Below are positions 24,706 to 35,565 of a stretch of DNA of 64,000 nt, one piece after another. The translations under genes were made by a program, and so were the position numbers. Source of the DNA: Anastrepha obliqua. Its lineage: Eukaryota > Arthropoda > Insecta > Diptera > Tephritidae. Every line of letters begins with the position of its first letter. The stretch's first letter is position 1. Under the pieces are notes generated by a model. The model searched no databases. It was not told the origin of the DNA and worked only from the letters and a program-made list of their open reading frames with translations. The stretch lies in contig NC_072895.1 of NCBI RefSeq assembly GCF_027943255.1, positions 72,356,001-72,420,000 of the forward strand, read 5' to 3'.

Positions 24706-26885
24706 TGTTCACTGCATATGGCTTAAATACCAACGAATCGAATTTAATATCTTTTATATATATTTATATTTATGCAATAACTCATTTAACAGCAAATGCG
24801 GACATAAAACTTTAAACTTACATGTTGGGTAAATAAACTTTTTATTTTATATGAGCAACCGCATAGACCAAGAGAGACTAACGGCGCTTCAATGGTTTCT
24901 ACTACTATTTAAACAAATCTAGAACTTGAATCTAAAAAATGGAACTTATGATGAATGAAAAATGTAGGAAAAGGGCCTCAATTTAAACAAAATTAGTTAT
25001 TAAAATTTGTTTCCCAAAGAATTTTTAAAATTAAATTAATGCGGGCGAAAATTAAAGATTGTATTACATTTACATAAAACTTGGAAGCAGAGTCTTTTGA
25101 GTTTGCTGAATAGAAATATAAAATTGTGCTTGAACGAATTTAGAGAAGTTTTAAATGTTTTTTAGAAATTCGAAAACTCTGAACAGACTCTGGAATAAAA
25201 AAAGAACGCAAAACAATACGCAGCCTGATTAATAACAGATTTACAAGTGTGCCCTATTTGAAAGGCTTTGTCAGCCTTTATTCATGTTTTACACAACAAA
25301 AACCGAAACTTGTGACATAAAAATGGGAGGCACATAACAACATTTTATTTAATTGTGTAATAATAAGATATTTTCGTTTTTATTTCAAACCAATCGTTTA
25401 TCCACACTGCGAACATACCCAAATGCACTTATGTAATTATGTGAATACGTGTGAATTTGTATAATCTCTCAATAAAGTGAATAGTCACACATAAACCAGC
25501 TAGAAAAATGAAAGTTAACAAGTACAAATAGTTTCAATATGCAACATGAAGATGCAATACTCGATCCTATATTTAGCAGAAGATGCAGCTATCCATCGAT
25601 CGCACTGCAACAAATTGCAATCATTTCCGCTGTCGATTACTGATAACATACATCAATGATTCCCTTCCATCGACCTACCTTACATATACCTACACATAGC
25701 ATGTAGCTGTATGCCTAGCTACACATTCATCACTTGCCTCGAATGCCGATAGTATGCAACGTGCTGCATGTTGCAATGATGCCCTCGCTTTCAGTGTTGG
25801 TGGCAGATGTTCGCTGATTACCATTAACAACATCACAACTGATCGCTAAAGATCGTAATTTTTCCTAAGCTGCGAACCAAGAAATATTATCAAATAAATA
25901 TGTTACAGAAGTATTGTTAGCTAGGAAAAATAAAAATAAAAAAGGAACAATTTGCCACATTCGCTTTTAAATCGCGCAATCGCATTGAAAATATTATCTT
26001 ACTATACTCATTCACTCACTCGCTCATTCACCTACATTTGAATTGACGAAAATTCACTCATCAGATTTATGAGCCTTCCCGAACCCTGAGAAATGTTGCG
26101 ACCTGTCAGCACTTGGCTCTACATACATGCGTACATATGCGCAGATATGAGTACTTATGTGTATATTTTTATATGCCAACGTTCATATGCATCTAACTGA
26201 TTCTCTGTAACCGGCGTGCCAAACAAGTGATATGTTTACGATTGCTTACACAACATCTGAAAATGTGGTTGTTTCGCCTGAAAATTAACCATTTTATGGC
26301 TGTCGTTTTCTTCATTTAATAGCTTGTCAGGATTTTCATATTTTTTCTAATTTTGTTGAGGGAGGTACGCGGTTGAACCGAAAGGGCTTATGGTGCTCAA
26401 AGGGTTAATTGTTTTCATCTTACGTTATTCTATTTATATTTTTTAAACAGATTTAACAGCTGTCAAAAGCATGCTCTTAAGTCATAAAATTACAAATATT
26501 TGCGAACAACTCGAAAGATTTACAAATAAAAGTCCACATGCACGTAGATGTGTAAAATTTTGCATATCGCAGAAGATGTAACCACACACAGAAATGCACA
26601 TCTTCCAAGTATCAACTACTCCCTTGCTGTTGTTGTGTAAGTTACAGCCCTGTACTAAAATATTGCTCACGTTCGTAACTCGACGTCTAAATCTACGTAT
26701 GTACATCAAGAAATATAAATTTATTTGTATTTGATTCTAAAATTTTTGCACCGTGAATATTTATTGTCAGAAGCTGAAAAGCAATAAGGCGCTTGCATTT
26801 TTAATATTTAAAAAAACTAAAACTATGTGCACGAAATCCTACTAGAAAATAAAACTATATGTTTGGCCAGCCCCACAGATTATTT
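24706..26885. other. Gene-free DNA with a less AT-rich block
   Basis: No coding sequence recognised. The block 25540-25860 is less AT-rich and contains words such as CATCGATCG and CCATCGACC; it could be a regulatory element, but there is no direct evidence. Confidence 0.45.
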
Positions 26886-26985
26886 TTGCCATGAAAAAGT
26901 TTCTCATGAAAAACAGTTGGCATTCAGGGGCGTCGTGAAACTGTTGGCCCCTTAATTTTTAGGGCAACATCAAGACACATGCAAA
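26886..26985 (+). mobile_element. SINE body fragment
   Basis: The words TTGCCATGAAAAAGTTTCTC, GGGCGTCGTGAAACTGTTGG and GGCAACATCAAGACACATGC follow the order of the SINE body (compare 46340-46450). The tRNA-like head is missing. Confidence 0.65.
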
Positions 26986-27706
26986 ACATTGAGGAAGAAA
27001 CGCGGTCAACTACTTAATTAACGTCATATGTACACCTGTGTTCAAAGTAATAGATAATATGAAAGTGTAATGCTCCCAAACTTGTATAAATCTCACAAAA
27101 ATTTAGCAAATTTAAGAAAATTCTCATCAAAATTTGTAACTTCTTTTGTTTTTTAGGTATAAAAAGTAAAAGCTTGAAGTCGCTGCAAAATCGGGTTGAT
27201 TCCATGCATCTTTTTTTTTGCGAACGATGTTAGAATTTTCTTCCATATAAAGCACATGCTCGGATGTTCTTCACATGGAAGAAAAGCTCATATATGTAAA
27301 ATATATATATTATAATATTACGGATATCAAAGTGAAAGTAGAGGAGTGAAACATTGTAGATAAATATGGTTTTTAGTTTTAATAACCTAAATTTAATATC
27401 CTTAAAAGATGAACTATTTCATGAATGTTTAATAGGATTGCCAAAACTAAGTAGTTACCTAAATTTCTTTCAATATTTATTTATTTAAAATTCATCAATT
27501 AGAGTGCATCTCAAATAGACTACCAAAAAGTAAAAAAATCATAACAACTTACAATATAAATATGTATGTATAAATATATATGTATAAAGACGGACTAAAA
27601 TGCACAAAAATTTAGCAGTTTAAAAAATGCAACGCCACACTGACATAGTTTAGACTTAAAGCTCTCACGAAAATTTGAGATTACATTTAAATATTTACAG
27701 ACTTGG
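26986..27706. other. Gene-free AT-rich DNA
   Basis: Nothing recognised. Confidence 0.5.
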
Positions 27707-28015
27707 TTAATCTGCCTCATTAACTAAGAAATTGGTTTTGGAATAAAGTTCATGAATCATGTCGCTGAATCTAAGATCGCAAGCAGGGCAATTGCATAGA
27801 ATTAGCTCAATCAAGGAGTGATATTTGATATAACTCGTAATCCCTAGTAAACATAACTTTACGTCTACTGAAAGACATTCCCAGCATTGAGAGGCAAACA
27901 ATAAGCATCACCCATGCCCATCTTAAAGTTTAATGCAGTCCGACACATTTTCTATGCGACTGCATATCTTCAGGTCATATGCGTACATTAGACAACGTGA
28001 AGTTACGAAAACGTC
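27707..28015 (-). pseudogene. LINE reverse transcriptase fragment A
   Basis: The minus-strand translation contains YAYDLKICSRIENVSDCIKL, which corresponds to the YADDLKIY...I..VSDC..LQ active-site block of LINE reverse transcriptases with the first Asp changed to Tyr. It then reads ASQCWECLSVDVKLCLLGI, the usual LGLSLNVSKCxVxxF block in decayed form. It is closely related to fragment B at 28690-28868. Confidence 0.7.
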
Positions 28016-28689
28016 CGGAATATCATTGACAAATATCAATATCAAGAATATATCAAGAAAAGTATCGACCGCAGCTACCTCTGGCTACACCCGAAATGAA
28101 TCTAATCGGCTCTTATTCAATATTATTTATGAGTTTAGTCAAACGAAAAAAAAAGAGTTTACTCAAAATGTACAATTCTACATACATATACCGGTATAAC
28201 TCCCTAGTCACTGATTAAAAATTTATTTAAACTCCAAAATTGGAAAAAGCGTAGAAAAACCTCTTAAGCAAAAACTAATTTTCGTCATTTCACAATTGGT
28301 CTGAAACTATTCAAGTTATTATCGAGTGTATCGAAATTATCGGCTATCGGAAAGACAACGAGTTAGTTCACTAGCTTTTACCAACTTAATTCTATAAGTA
28401 AATCTAACAATATATAAAATTTTTTAAGTGAACGATGAGCGACCCCTGTAGATATTTCACTTAGCTGATTTTGGTGATCACGGCATTTACGCTTAGAGAG
28501 ATATCAGCAATTTCGACATAAAAAGTTAATGGGATTTGTGTAATAAGCATTCGAAAATTTATAGTATTGGATTGTGCGTTCTAAAAGATTGTTGAAATAT
28601 TTTGAACACTTTTTTATAAATTTTTATTAAAAGATCAGAGAATTTTTCGTTAATTTTATTGAGAGTAGCAGTTCCCAATTTATTTTAAT
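28016..28689. other. Gene-free AT-rich DNA
   Basis: This lies between two related LINE fragments. I see no coding motif here. Confidence 0.5.
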
Positions 28690-28868
28690 AGGCAATTGTC
28701 ACTTTACGACTGCTGAAAGACATACATAGGTATACTGACATTTCCCAGCGTCGAAAGGCATTAGCAGCACCCATGCCCATCTTGAATCCTAATGCAGTCA
28801 GACACATTTTCTATGCGACTGTATATTTTCAGGTCATCCGCGTAATTGGATAACGTAAGGTTACGAAT
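28690..28868 (-). pseudogene. LINE reverse transcriptase fragment B
   Basis: The minus-strand translation reads LTLSNYADDLKIYSRIENVS then DCIRIQDGHG and a stop. The YADD catalytic motif is intact here. The nucleotide sequence is clearly homologous to fragment A, about 0.9 kb away in the same orientation. Both are isolated pieces without the rest of the polymerase. Confidence 0.75.
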
Positions 28869-29186
28869 ATATTCTATATTTGTTTTTAATATTTCTAAGA
28901 TTTGTGCATGCATATTATTTTTTATTATAAAATATTTTACTGGGTGATGTTTAGTTTAAATAAGCTTCGACTTATTTAAAATCATTCGCATTTAGTATTG
29001 ATTATATGGAAAATTAAGATATTTCGGAGCTAACACCTTTACAAGGCTTAATGTGAGTACAAGAAATTAAGCCATTTAACCATCGACAGCAGTACCTCCG
29101 CACGTTAATGCACTAGGGTATTGTGGGAGATCGAGTAAATATAAATCAGGTAATAAATAATAACAGAAAAGGTAATAATACTAGCT
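28869..29186. other. Gene-free AT-rich DNA
   Basis: Nothing recognised. Confidence 0.5.
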
Positions 29187-29548
29187 TGGGAAAAAATAAA
29201 TCCACTATTTTTATACAAATGTTTTAAAATGTTTTGTGGTCGATCTTTAGCTCTTGGGCGATGCCACGACTGTGATTTTATCAACATTCACAATTTTAGT
29301 GGCCTTACTTGTATTCGCCTTTATCAAAGAAAAACTGTAAAGTGTACCGAATTTTCTCTTTGTTGACTTCCATTGTTAACACCCTGTAACTCACAATTGA
29401 ATGGAACAAACAAAAAACAGCAAAATAATTTTCTTAGTGTGAAACGTTACCTTGACAACGAGCATAAACTTTAAATATCAAGATATATTTCGTAAGATAT
29501 CGATCACTACTGCCATCGACCTAGAAAATAGTGGATTTTTTTCTCCAT
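29187..29548 (-). mobile_element. Internally deleted irritans-type mariner
   Basis: The two ends share AAATCCACTATTTT in inverted orientation, preceded by GGGAAAAAATA on one side and GGAGAAAAA on the other. On the minus strand the interior starts MEVNKEKIRYTLQFFFDKG, followed by a break, then IVNVDKIT and RGIAQELKIDHKTF. These correspond to the N-terminal DNA-binding half of Himar/irritans-type transposases; the remaining two thirds are missing. I could not confirm a TA duplication on both sides, so the ends are approximate. Confidence 0.75.
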
Positions 29549-29892
29549 TGAAAATCTTATTGTTAATATAGACAGGTGTAATATTTTTTGGAAGCAATAA
29601 AAAAAAATCGAAATCGAAATCGGTATAACTGGAGTTTTCAAAAAAGTAAAAAAGTTATATGCGCAAAGGTATTGCAAACTTATTATAACCTAACCTTTCT
29701 GATTGGCGTCAACTTGGCCAGAAAGAAACAACTGGCGCGAATTTTCAGAGCTGTCCGCCCAAAATTGTTCAGGCGTTTAAAATGCTTCTTATATCACATT
29801 CACTTTCAATCTATTAAATCCCATGCTAGACATAATTCTCCAATTCTTCAAAAATCAATTACATACAATTTTATACAAAATAATTAAAAGAA
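29549..29892. other. Gene-free DNA downstream of troponin C
   Basis: The 99-codon frame at 29588-29887 on the plus strand has no recognised motif. The region lies just beyond the presumed poly(A) site of the troponin C gene. Confidence 0.45.
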
Positions 29893-29898
29893 TTTATT
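29893..29898 (-). promoter_or_regulatory. Candidate poly(A) signal of troponin C
   Basis: An AATAAA hexamer on the minus strand lies 255 bases beyond the troponin C stop codon, which would give a 3' untranslated region of roughly 270-290 bases. A second AATAAA overlaps the stop codon itself at 30152-30157 and is unlikely to be used. Confidence 0.45.
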
Positions 29899-30152
29899 TG
29901 GCAGATTGTTTTTTTTTTACATTTCCATTCAGCAGATGAGAATTTCATACAATGCTTTTAAAATTGCATATTAATCTGTTTTGTGTTTGTTTCTTGACTT
30001 TTTTGTTTGTTTTTTTTTTTTTTGTTTTTGCTTAATAGTTTTGATATTTCGCATTTGGATATTCTGGGATTTAAATATCTAATATTCAGCTATAATTTTA
30101 TATACAAAAGTAAAATCAAAAATTTCCAGTGCATAAATATTAGAATAAATAT

Positions 30153-30181
30153 TTATTCGCCAGTCATCATTTCCATGAATT
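30153..30181 (-). other. Troponin C last coding exon
   Basis: Only 29 bases of coding sequence follow a TCTTTTCAG acceptor. They complete the Glu codon and encode FMEMMTGE and a TAA stop, the exact C-terminus expected for fly troponin C. It lies 4.2 kb from exon 3 and is too short to show as an open frame. Confidence 0.93.
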
Positions 30182-33100
30182 CTGAAAAGAAAGAAAGAAT
30201 ATGTTAGAAATTGATTATAATAATTTATACTAATATACATACATACATATGTATATTTTTAGCAAAAAATTATATTAAATTGGATAAAATGGATTATCTT
30301 ATAAGCAAATAATGGATGTATGTACGGATATGCATATAAATATACACATAAATTTACTTACACATATATACACCCTCTTCGAGTTACCTAAATAAACATA
30401 TTTTGAGAAGCAGCCCCCTCTCCCACACAAGCGCCCGCGACTCTCGCATACTTCGTAGGAATATTTATTTGCGTGTATCCGATTCCACATATGCATACAT
30501 ACAAACACTTATAAATATACAAATGTAGGCGGGTATTTGCTTTGGCTCATTAAGAATTTTGGAAGCATAAAAAAAATTTTTAATTTACTCATACATACAT
30601 ATGTTTTATAATCATTCTCGGAAAAAAATTATTGCTCTTGATTTTATTGCCCATTTTATCTTTTTCGTTTATGCAAGATCAGGCATTTACGGAAAAAGCA
30701 CATCTTTTTTATTCTTTTTGTTTTTTGATTTAAATATTCAAAACTATTTATAGTTGAATTATGAATCCAGTTGCTTTCATAAACATTGTAGTGGCTGACA
30801 AATATCAGGTCAGTCCATAAGTTCGTTTGTTTTTTAAAGGTGGTTTTAAAATTAATAAAAAAGATGTTTAAAGTATTTATTAATCAATAATATATTTTCC
30901 TTCACTATTTACAATGCCGTCCCAACGTTTAGGCAAATTTTTATATTAATTCCCATTAAATTCTCGTTTAATTTAACTTATGATTTTACTGACTTTATTG
31001 GAATGTATGCACAACCTGTACACTTTTTTATAGCTATTTGTAAACACTCGTCGTCAATTTATCACTAACTATGGTCGGCAAATAATAATTGTCCTTTTCA
31101 CTCAAACTTTTACTAGTAATAGTAAATGCACAAATTCTAGAAAATTTACGTACATTGACATTATTCTTGAAAATTGAGAAATGCGCATACATACATACAT
31201 CTACAAAGATTTATGAATGCCAATAAAGCGATTATAGCGCTCACATTTTAAAAATTTCATAAAATTCCTTGAAAGAAAAATTTAAAGCGAACTTAGCACT
31301 GCAATGTGGGTGTACAAATTCTTATTTTCCTTACAGAGCTGGTAGCATCTGCCTCTGCAGATACTAATGTGAGGTCAAACACTTTAATCAAGCACCAGTT
31401 ATCTCCTAATTTACATATTTATTTATGAATATTCTATATTGGTCCTGCAGAATGGCAATAAGAAAGCAACAAAGTAAGTTATGACTTAGCTATGTGAGCA
31501 AGCAAGATATCATTTCAAATATTTTCTGATAAAAGCACCGAATGCCTTTTATTTAAAGTTAAGGTGTAGTTGGACCAAAATGGCTAGAAATGCTAATTAG
31601 CACGTAGTGCTGGAGCTATTATAAAAAGTACATACCTATGAAACTGGAATTCGCTACAATAGGGCACCAGCTCTAAATGTGTACATTTTTGTAATTCATC
31701 AACCTCTTATTTTTATTTAACTAGTTTCAATATTAAAAAATAATTTCTCACAAAAAAGGTTAATACTTTTTTTTTGTGCTGATTCCGACAAGTTTTCCGT
31801 TTCAATATTCGTTAAGTAGAGTATTTGTCTGTTGTAAGTTTCTAAAACCTGGTGAAGTTATTACAATTCGAATAGATATTGTAAGCACTGTCAGAGCTCA
31901 CTATGGATGTCATGTGTTCATGTTAAGCCACTTACTATAGAATAAAGACAGATCTTTGAACCAAGTATATATAAGGTGGCACAAAACTAATCATACAATT
32001 TTGTTTTTAAATAATTTTTACTAAATAAAAAAAATATTTTGAGTGATGGAAATATTTGCTTCGTTGCTTGTCTGTTTGTATACTACAGCTGTCTAGTTCA
32101 CAGTGTCAAATGTGATTGACATACGACTCCATTTACAAAAGTTATAAATCTTCCGATAGGGTGATTAATTTGAGCCGCCTTATACCGATGAAACCGGAAT
32201 TGAAATATATAAGTAAGGCTTTCGGTAATTTGAAGATTGTTGTTCCAACAGTTGGTCGAAAAAACTTGTATATCATTGAAAAATTTACTAATTCAACTAC
32301 TAATCGAAAACTCATACCTGCTGCGCCATGGTTTTTTGAAGCAAAGAAAGTTATGAGTTTCGAAAAATCGAAGGAAATTTTAATTGTTTTAATTATTATA
32401 TTTAAATATATATTTCTTATTTATTTAAATATATTGGCTTATATTATCTATTATATATTGGCTTAAACAATTAAAAATATGTTTGCTCGAGACCACACTT
32501 TCAGCATCCAATAACCACAACAGCTCAATTGCGTTCTACGTCAATTCAAAAATATTTATCAAATGTCAAAAGTAGTGACACAAAATGGTTGGCTAGGTTT
32601 CAAAGCTGGCGGAATGCCAAAAAAATTTCAAAACAATATTTCAAACATCCAATATTTCAGCTATCCTCCACAGAGGTATTTTGTACAAATACATAGGTAT
32701 GTAGCTCCAAGATTTTGAAAACAAAACAAATATAAAACTATTGACAATTAGTCAAATATTTTCTGAAACTCTTGCTCAAAATATAACGACAGCAAAACAA
32801 ATTGCTTTTGACACGATTTTCAGATATTTATGTATAAATTTAAAATAATTCTGGCATGTAACTGCTTATAGAATTACACTGAAATTTGTTTCAATTAGCC
32901 GTAGAAATATACGGGATACAACAGTACTGGTAATATCTTTACTCAATTGTAAACAATGACACAGCAGTCTGGAATAATAAACTATTTCTAACTTTAAATT
33001 TTGCCCTATCTCTTCGTTAATTCGTTTAACCAATAGACCGAGCTTTACTATTCCTAACTCTGAACTATTATTGAACTCTTCTCATTTTCTCATCTAGCCA

Positions 33101-35386
33101 TTAGACTAGAATTTACTAACCGAACTATTTTCGTTTTTTTTTTTTTTTTTTTAATTTGCCGACGAAATAAATTTTTCTAGTTCCGAAACTATGAAAAGTT
33201 TGGAGTAAAAATCCACTGTTTGTTCAGACCCTTCCAATAATGGGGATACCGGTAAGCAACTGTTCTTTACTTAAATTGCCTAAAAAATTTTCACTTTACT
33301 TTAATTCACTTTATACCTAACTATAAACTTTAAAGGGTAAATTAGCTATTCTTTCATACCGGCTGGCGAGTTTAGCAAACTTTTGAGAGAACGAAGATGG
33401 GTGAATCGGCACGATAAAGAGAAGTGTAATGTTAGAGGTTAGTTGTCAAAAGCACCCTTCCACAGATAACCTAAAGCTTAATCATAGGATGATCGCACGA
33501 AGACAACTTCTATAAAAACTTCTTGCCAAAAAAAAAATTAGGTTCAGCTTGTTGACACAGATGTCTTCATTGTAAGTAGCAGCCTTGCTGCGTTGAAAGC
33601 ACTACACTCGCATAAGTTTTACTTTACACAAACAAAAAATTTATTTCATATTAATTATCGCTCTAACACTCAGGCAAAGAACTTTACCCAGAGAAAGGAA
33701 TACCACATAGGCACCAAAAATTAATTTAACTTTTTCACTTGTTAATAATGATTCCATAAAATGTTTTTGATCATTACTTTATGCACAGAGCCGTCGGAGT
33801 AAATCCTGAAAATATGTAGGGAGGCCTGGATCAGTGACATAAGTCCCAAAACTGCTGATAAAGCGGCTTATTTTTAATATATTGGCGTTACTCAATTGAA
33901 AGTCTTTTGCGGTAGTAGGTGCCAGTAAAATAGTGCAGACGTTTCGCGCCAGAAAAAAATCAAAAAAAAAATTGAGGGGTATAGTTACAAAACCCACTCT
34001 GTCAATTTGGTTCAGGTTGTCGGAGTCTTACATATACACAGACTTTACTCCACAGCATTATTTTCCAACCACCGACCGCTAGATTTGTGGTGAATCTCCA
34101 AGCCGAACAGCAATACCCTCAATTACTTCAAGTAGGGCACAGTTGAAGCAAAGTCTAACGCAAAGTCTCATAACTTTAAGCACACTCTGGACACCACCGT
34201 CGCCGAGGTAGTAACTCAAAGATGGGTCAAGGAGAGTTGAGTCTTGCATGAAGGCGTTTCAAGTCCCAGCCGTTGCTAATGTTTATTATATCGAATATTT
34301 TCCAACTATGGCAAGCGTTGTCCTAAGTTGCATGATATGTGCACTTGCATGCCTAGAACCTCACTTATTAAGTTAATAAACTTACCATCGAAATCCACGG
34401 TTCCGGAACCATCAGAATCGATTTCCTCAATCATGATGTCCAATTCCTCATTGGTCAGCTGGTCATCCAGTTCGCGCAAGATTTCACGCAAGCAAGAGGT
34501 TGGAATGTAGCCATTGCCCTGTTTGTCATACAAACGGAAGGCTTCACGCAGTTCCTTTTGCATGGCTTCATCATCCTCCTCAACAATGAATTTGGCAGCG
34601 AGTTGGACGAATTCTTCGAATTCCAAACGGCCTGATTCTGTGATTGGATTGAGTAGAGAAAAATAAATTTAGAATCATAAAAAACTCTGTATTGTAAATG
34701 GTTTCATTCACAACTCACTGTCTTCATCAACCTCTTCGATCAGTTCTTCCAAGATCTTCTTGTCGAAGGGCTGGCCCATAAGACGGAGAATATCAGCAAC
34801 CATTTCAGTTGAGATGCTGCCGCATTTTTGATGATCGAAACTGTTGAAGGCCTTTTGCAACACGGCAATTTGCTCGGGAGTCAGATCCTCATCCTGTGGA
34901 AGGATAACAAATGCATTTAATTATTACACTCAAACACTTTTCATCACCTATTTTAAAACATTTGACCACTTAACCAAACTATCTATTTATTAGCCAGCGT
35001 ACCATGATGTTTAGCTAAAAATTCTGTGTTGCTGCTCGGACCAAATTCGAAAACAGAATGATTGCAACGGCAGTCGCGATTTTACATGGAAATCATGCTG
35101 ATATTTACAAAAAATAATTATTTTTACTTTTGCTCTCATTTTCAAATTTTATTCTTATTCTTTTTATAGAATTTTATAATTGTTTATGAATTTCACACAG
35201 TTGCTCACATCACGCATAAATGCAACATACCAATACAAGCAAACAGCTTTTTCTTCACGCTTGGATTCTATTATAGAAAAAATTCAATTCTTTTCTAATT
35301 TATTATTTTTACTTATTCTAATTAATTAATAAATTAAGTAATAAAAAATTATTTTTTTTTCCACTCACAATTAATGTGTTATCCAT
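30153..35386 (-). CDS. TpnC: Troponin C, muscle calcium sensor (TpnC47D/73F type)
   Basis: Troponin C binds calcium on the thin filament of muscle and releases inhibition by troponin I. Four coding exons (35369-35386, 34719-34893, 34386-34637, 30153-30181) join in phase to give 157 residues, close to the 155 usual for fly troponin C. All introns are GT-AG. The protein starts [18 protein letters not shown] and ends [11 protein letters not shown]-hand II ([12 protein letters not shown]) and EF-hand IV ([12 protein letters not shown]) have full calcium ligands. Hands I ([10 protein letters not shown]) and III ([13 protein letters not shown]) are degenerate, as in insect troponin C. The MDN start and [14 protein letters not shown] resemble Drosophila TpnC47D, while [18 protein letters not shown] and GYIPTSC resemble TpnC73F; these comparisons are from memory. 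Cys in hand I and Ser in SISTEM replace the Thr and Pro I remember in flies. The ATG context GAAAATGG is favourable. A 12-base alternative exon is listed separately. Confidence 0.95.
30744..30753. promoter_or_regulatory. Consensus MEF2 site in troponin C intron
   Basis: CTATTTATAG matches the MEF2 consensus YTAWWWWTAR exactly. MEF2 drives many fly muscle genes, including troponins, often from introns. In AT-rich DNA such a match occurs by chance every few kilobases, so support is weak. Confidence 0.25.
30806..31000 (-). mobile_element. Mariner 3' fragment
   Basis: The end CAGGTCAGTCCATAAGTTCG at 30806 looks like a mariner terminal repeat. On the minus strand, a frame just inside reads [19 protein letters not shown] and stop, the standard mariner C-terminus (LPxRWxxVIxSxGxYFxD). 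The upstream part of the transposase and the other terminal repeat were not found; the upper boundary is a guess. Confidence 0.7.
31974..32180. mobile_element. 207-bp MITE with TA duplication
   Basis: Ends read AGGTGGCACAAAACTAATCA and, reverse-complemented, AGGCGGCTCAAATTAATCAC, with TA outside on both sides (31972-31973 and 32181-32182). The interior has no coding sequence. Size, ends and TA target fit a Tc1/mariner-type MITE. It lies in the last intron of troponin C. Confidence 0.75.
34386..34637 (-). other. Troponin C coding exon 3
   Basis: It begins after an AATCACAG acceptor with the rest of the Lys codon, encodes [16 protein letters not shown] through GSGTVDFD, and ends one base into the Glu codon at a GTAAGT donor. 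It contains EF-hands II (second half), III and most of IV. The intron between exons 2 and 3 is only 81 bases. Confidence 0.95.
34719..34893 (-). other. Troponin C coding exon 2
   Basis: It begins [20 protein letters not shown] after a CCACAG acceptor, contains degenerate EF-hand I and the helix to EF-hand II, and ends within the Lys codon of DEDK at a GTGAGT donor (phase 1). Confidence 0.95.
35003..35014 (-). other. Possible 12-base microexon or alternative start exon
   Basis: On the minus strand TTTTTAG is followed by CTAAACATCATG and then GTACGC. If used as an internal exon it adds LNIM in frame between MDNTLI and DEDLTPEQ. If instead the 3' end of an alternative first exon, its ATG joins directly to GATGAGGAT and gives a start MDEDLTPEQ. 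The upstream minus-strand sequence GGTCCGAGCAGCAACACAG would then be untranslated leader. Either reading is possible and it may be neither. Confidence 0.35.
35369..35386 (-). other. Troponin C coding exon 1
   Basis: It codes for MDNTLI and ends in phase 0 before GTGAGT. The upstream transcript part up to about 35534 would be 5' untranslated sequence. Confidence 0.75.
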
Positions 35387-35499
35387 TTTCGCCGTGTGGT
35401 TGTCGTTAAGCAATTTGGAGGTGAAAGTATGAAGATGGTTTTTTGTTTTTAGTTTTGTGATTTGCTTGTTAAAACTAACTTATTTGATACCTCGCAGGC

Positions 35500-35565
35500 G
35501 TGCAGTTGGCCTCTTCAGCGTACGATGCTCAACTGAAATTAGTTCAACAAATTAGTTTTGACTAC
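35500..35565 (-). promoter_or_regulatory. Candidate troponin C core promoter
   Basis: A TCAGTT initiator matching the Drosophila consensus TCAKTY sits at 35531-35536 on the minus strand, placing the start near 35534, 148 bases upstream of the ATG. No TATA box is visible at the right distance and a downstream promoter element is not convincing. The assignment rests on the initiator and its position only. Confidence 0.35.

Larger units (their letters stand above)
30182..34385 (-). other. Large last intron of troponin C
   Basis: The 4204-base intron carries a mariner fragment (30806-31000), a MITE (31974-32180) and a long poly(T) tract near 33138. It also has the 116-codon plus-strand frame at 32116-32466, which overlaps the MITE end and has no known motif. 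The rest is AT-rich sequence without recognised coding potential. Confidence 0.85.

Noticed and set aside
32116..32466. 116-codon frame in the troponin C intron
   Set aside because: It starts inside the MITE end at 31974-32180 and ends in a low-complexity Ile/Tyr-rich run, so it is most likely chance.
34328..34510. Plus-strand open frame opposite troponin C exon 3
   Set aside because: It is the antisense shadow of the troponin C exon.
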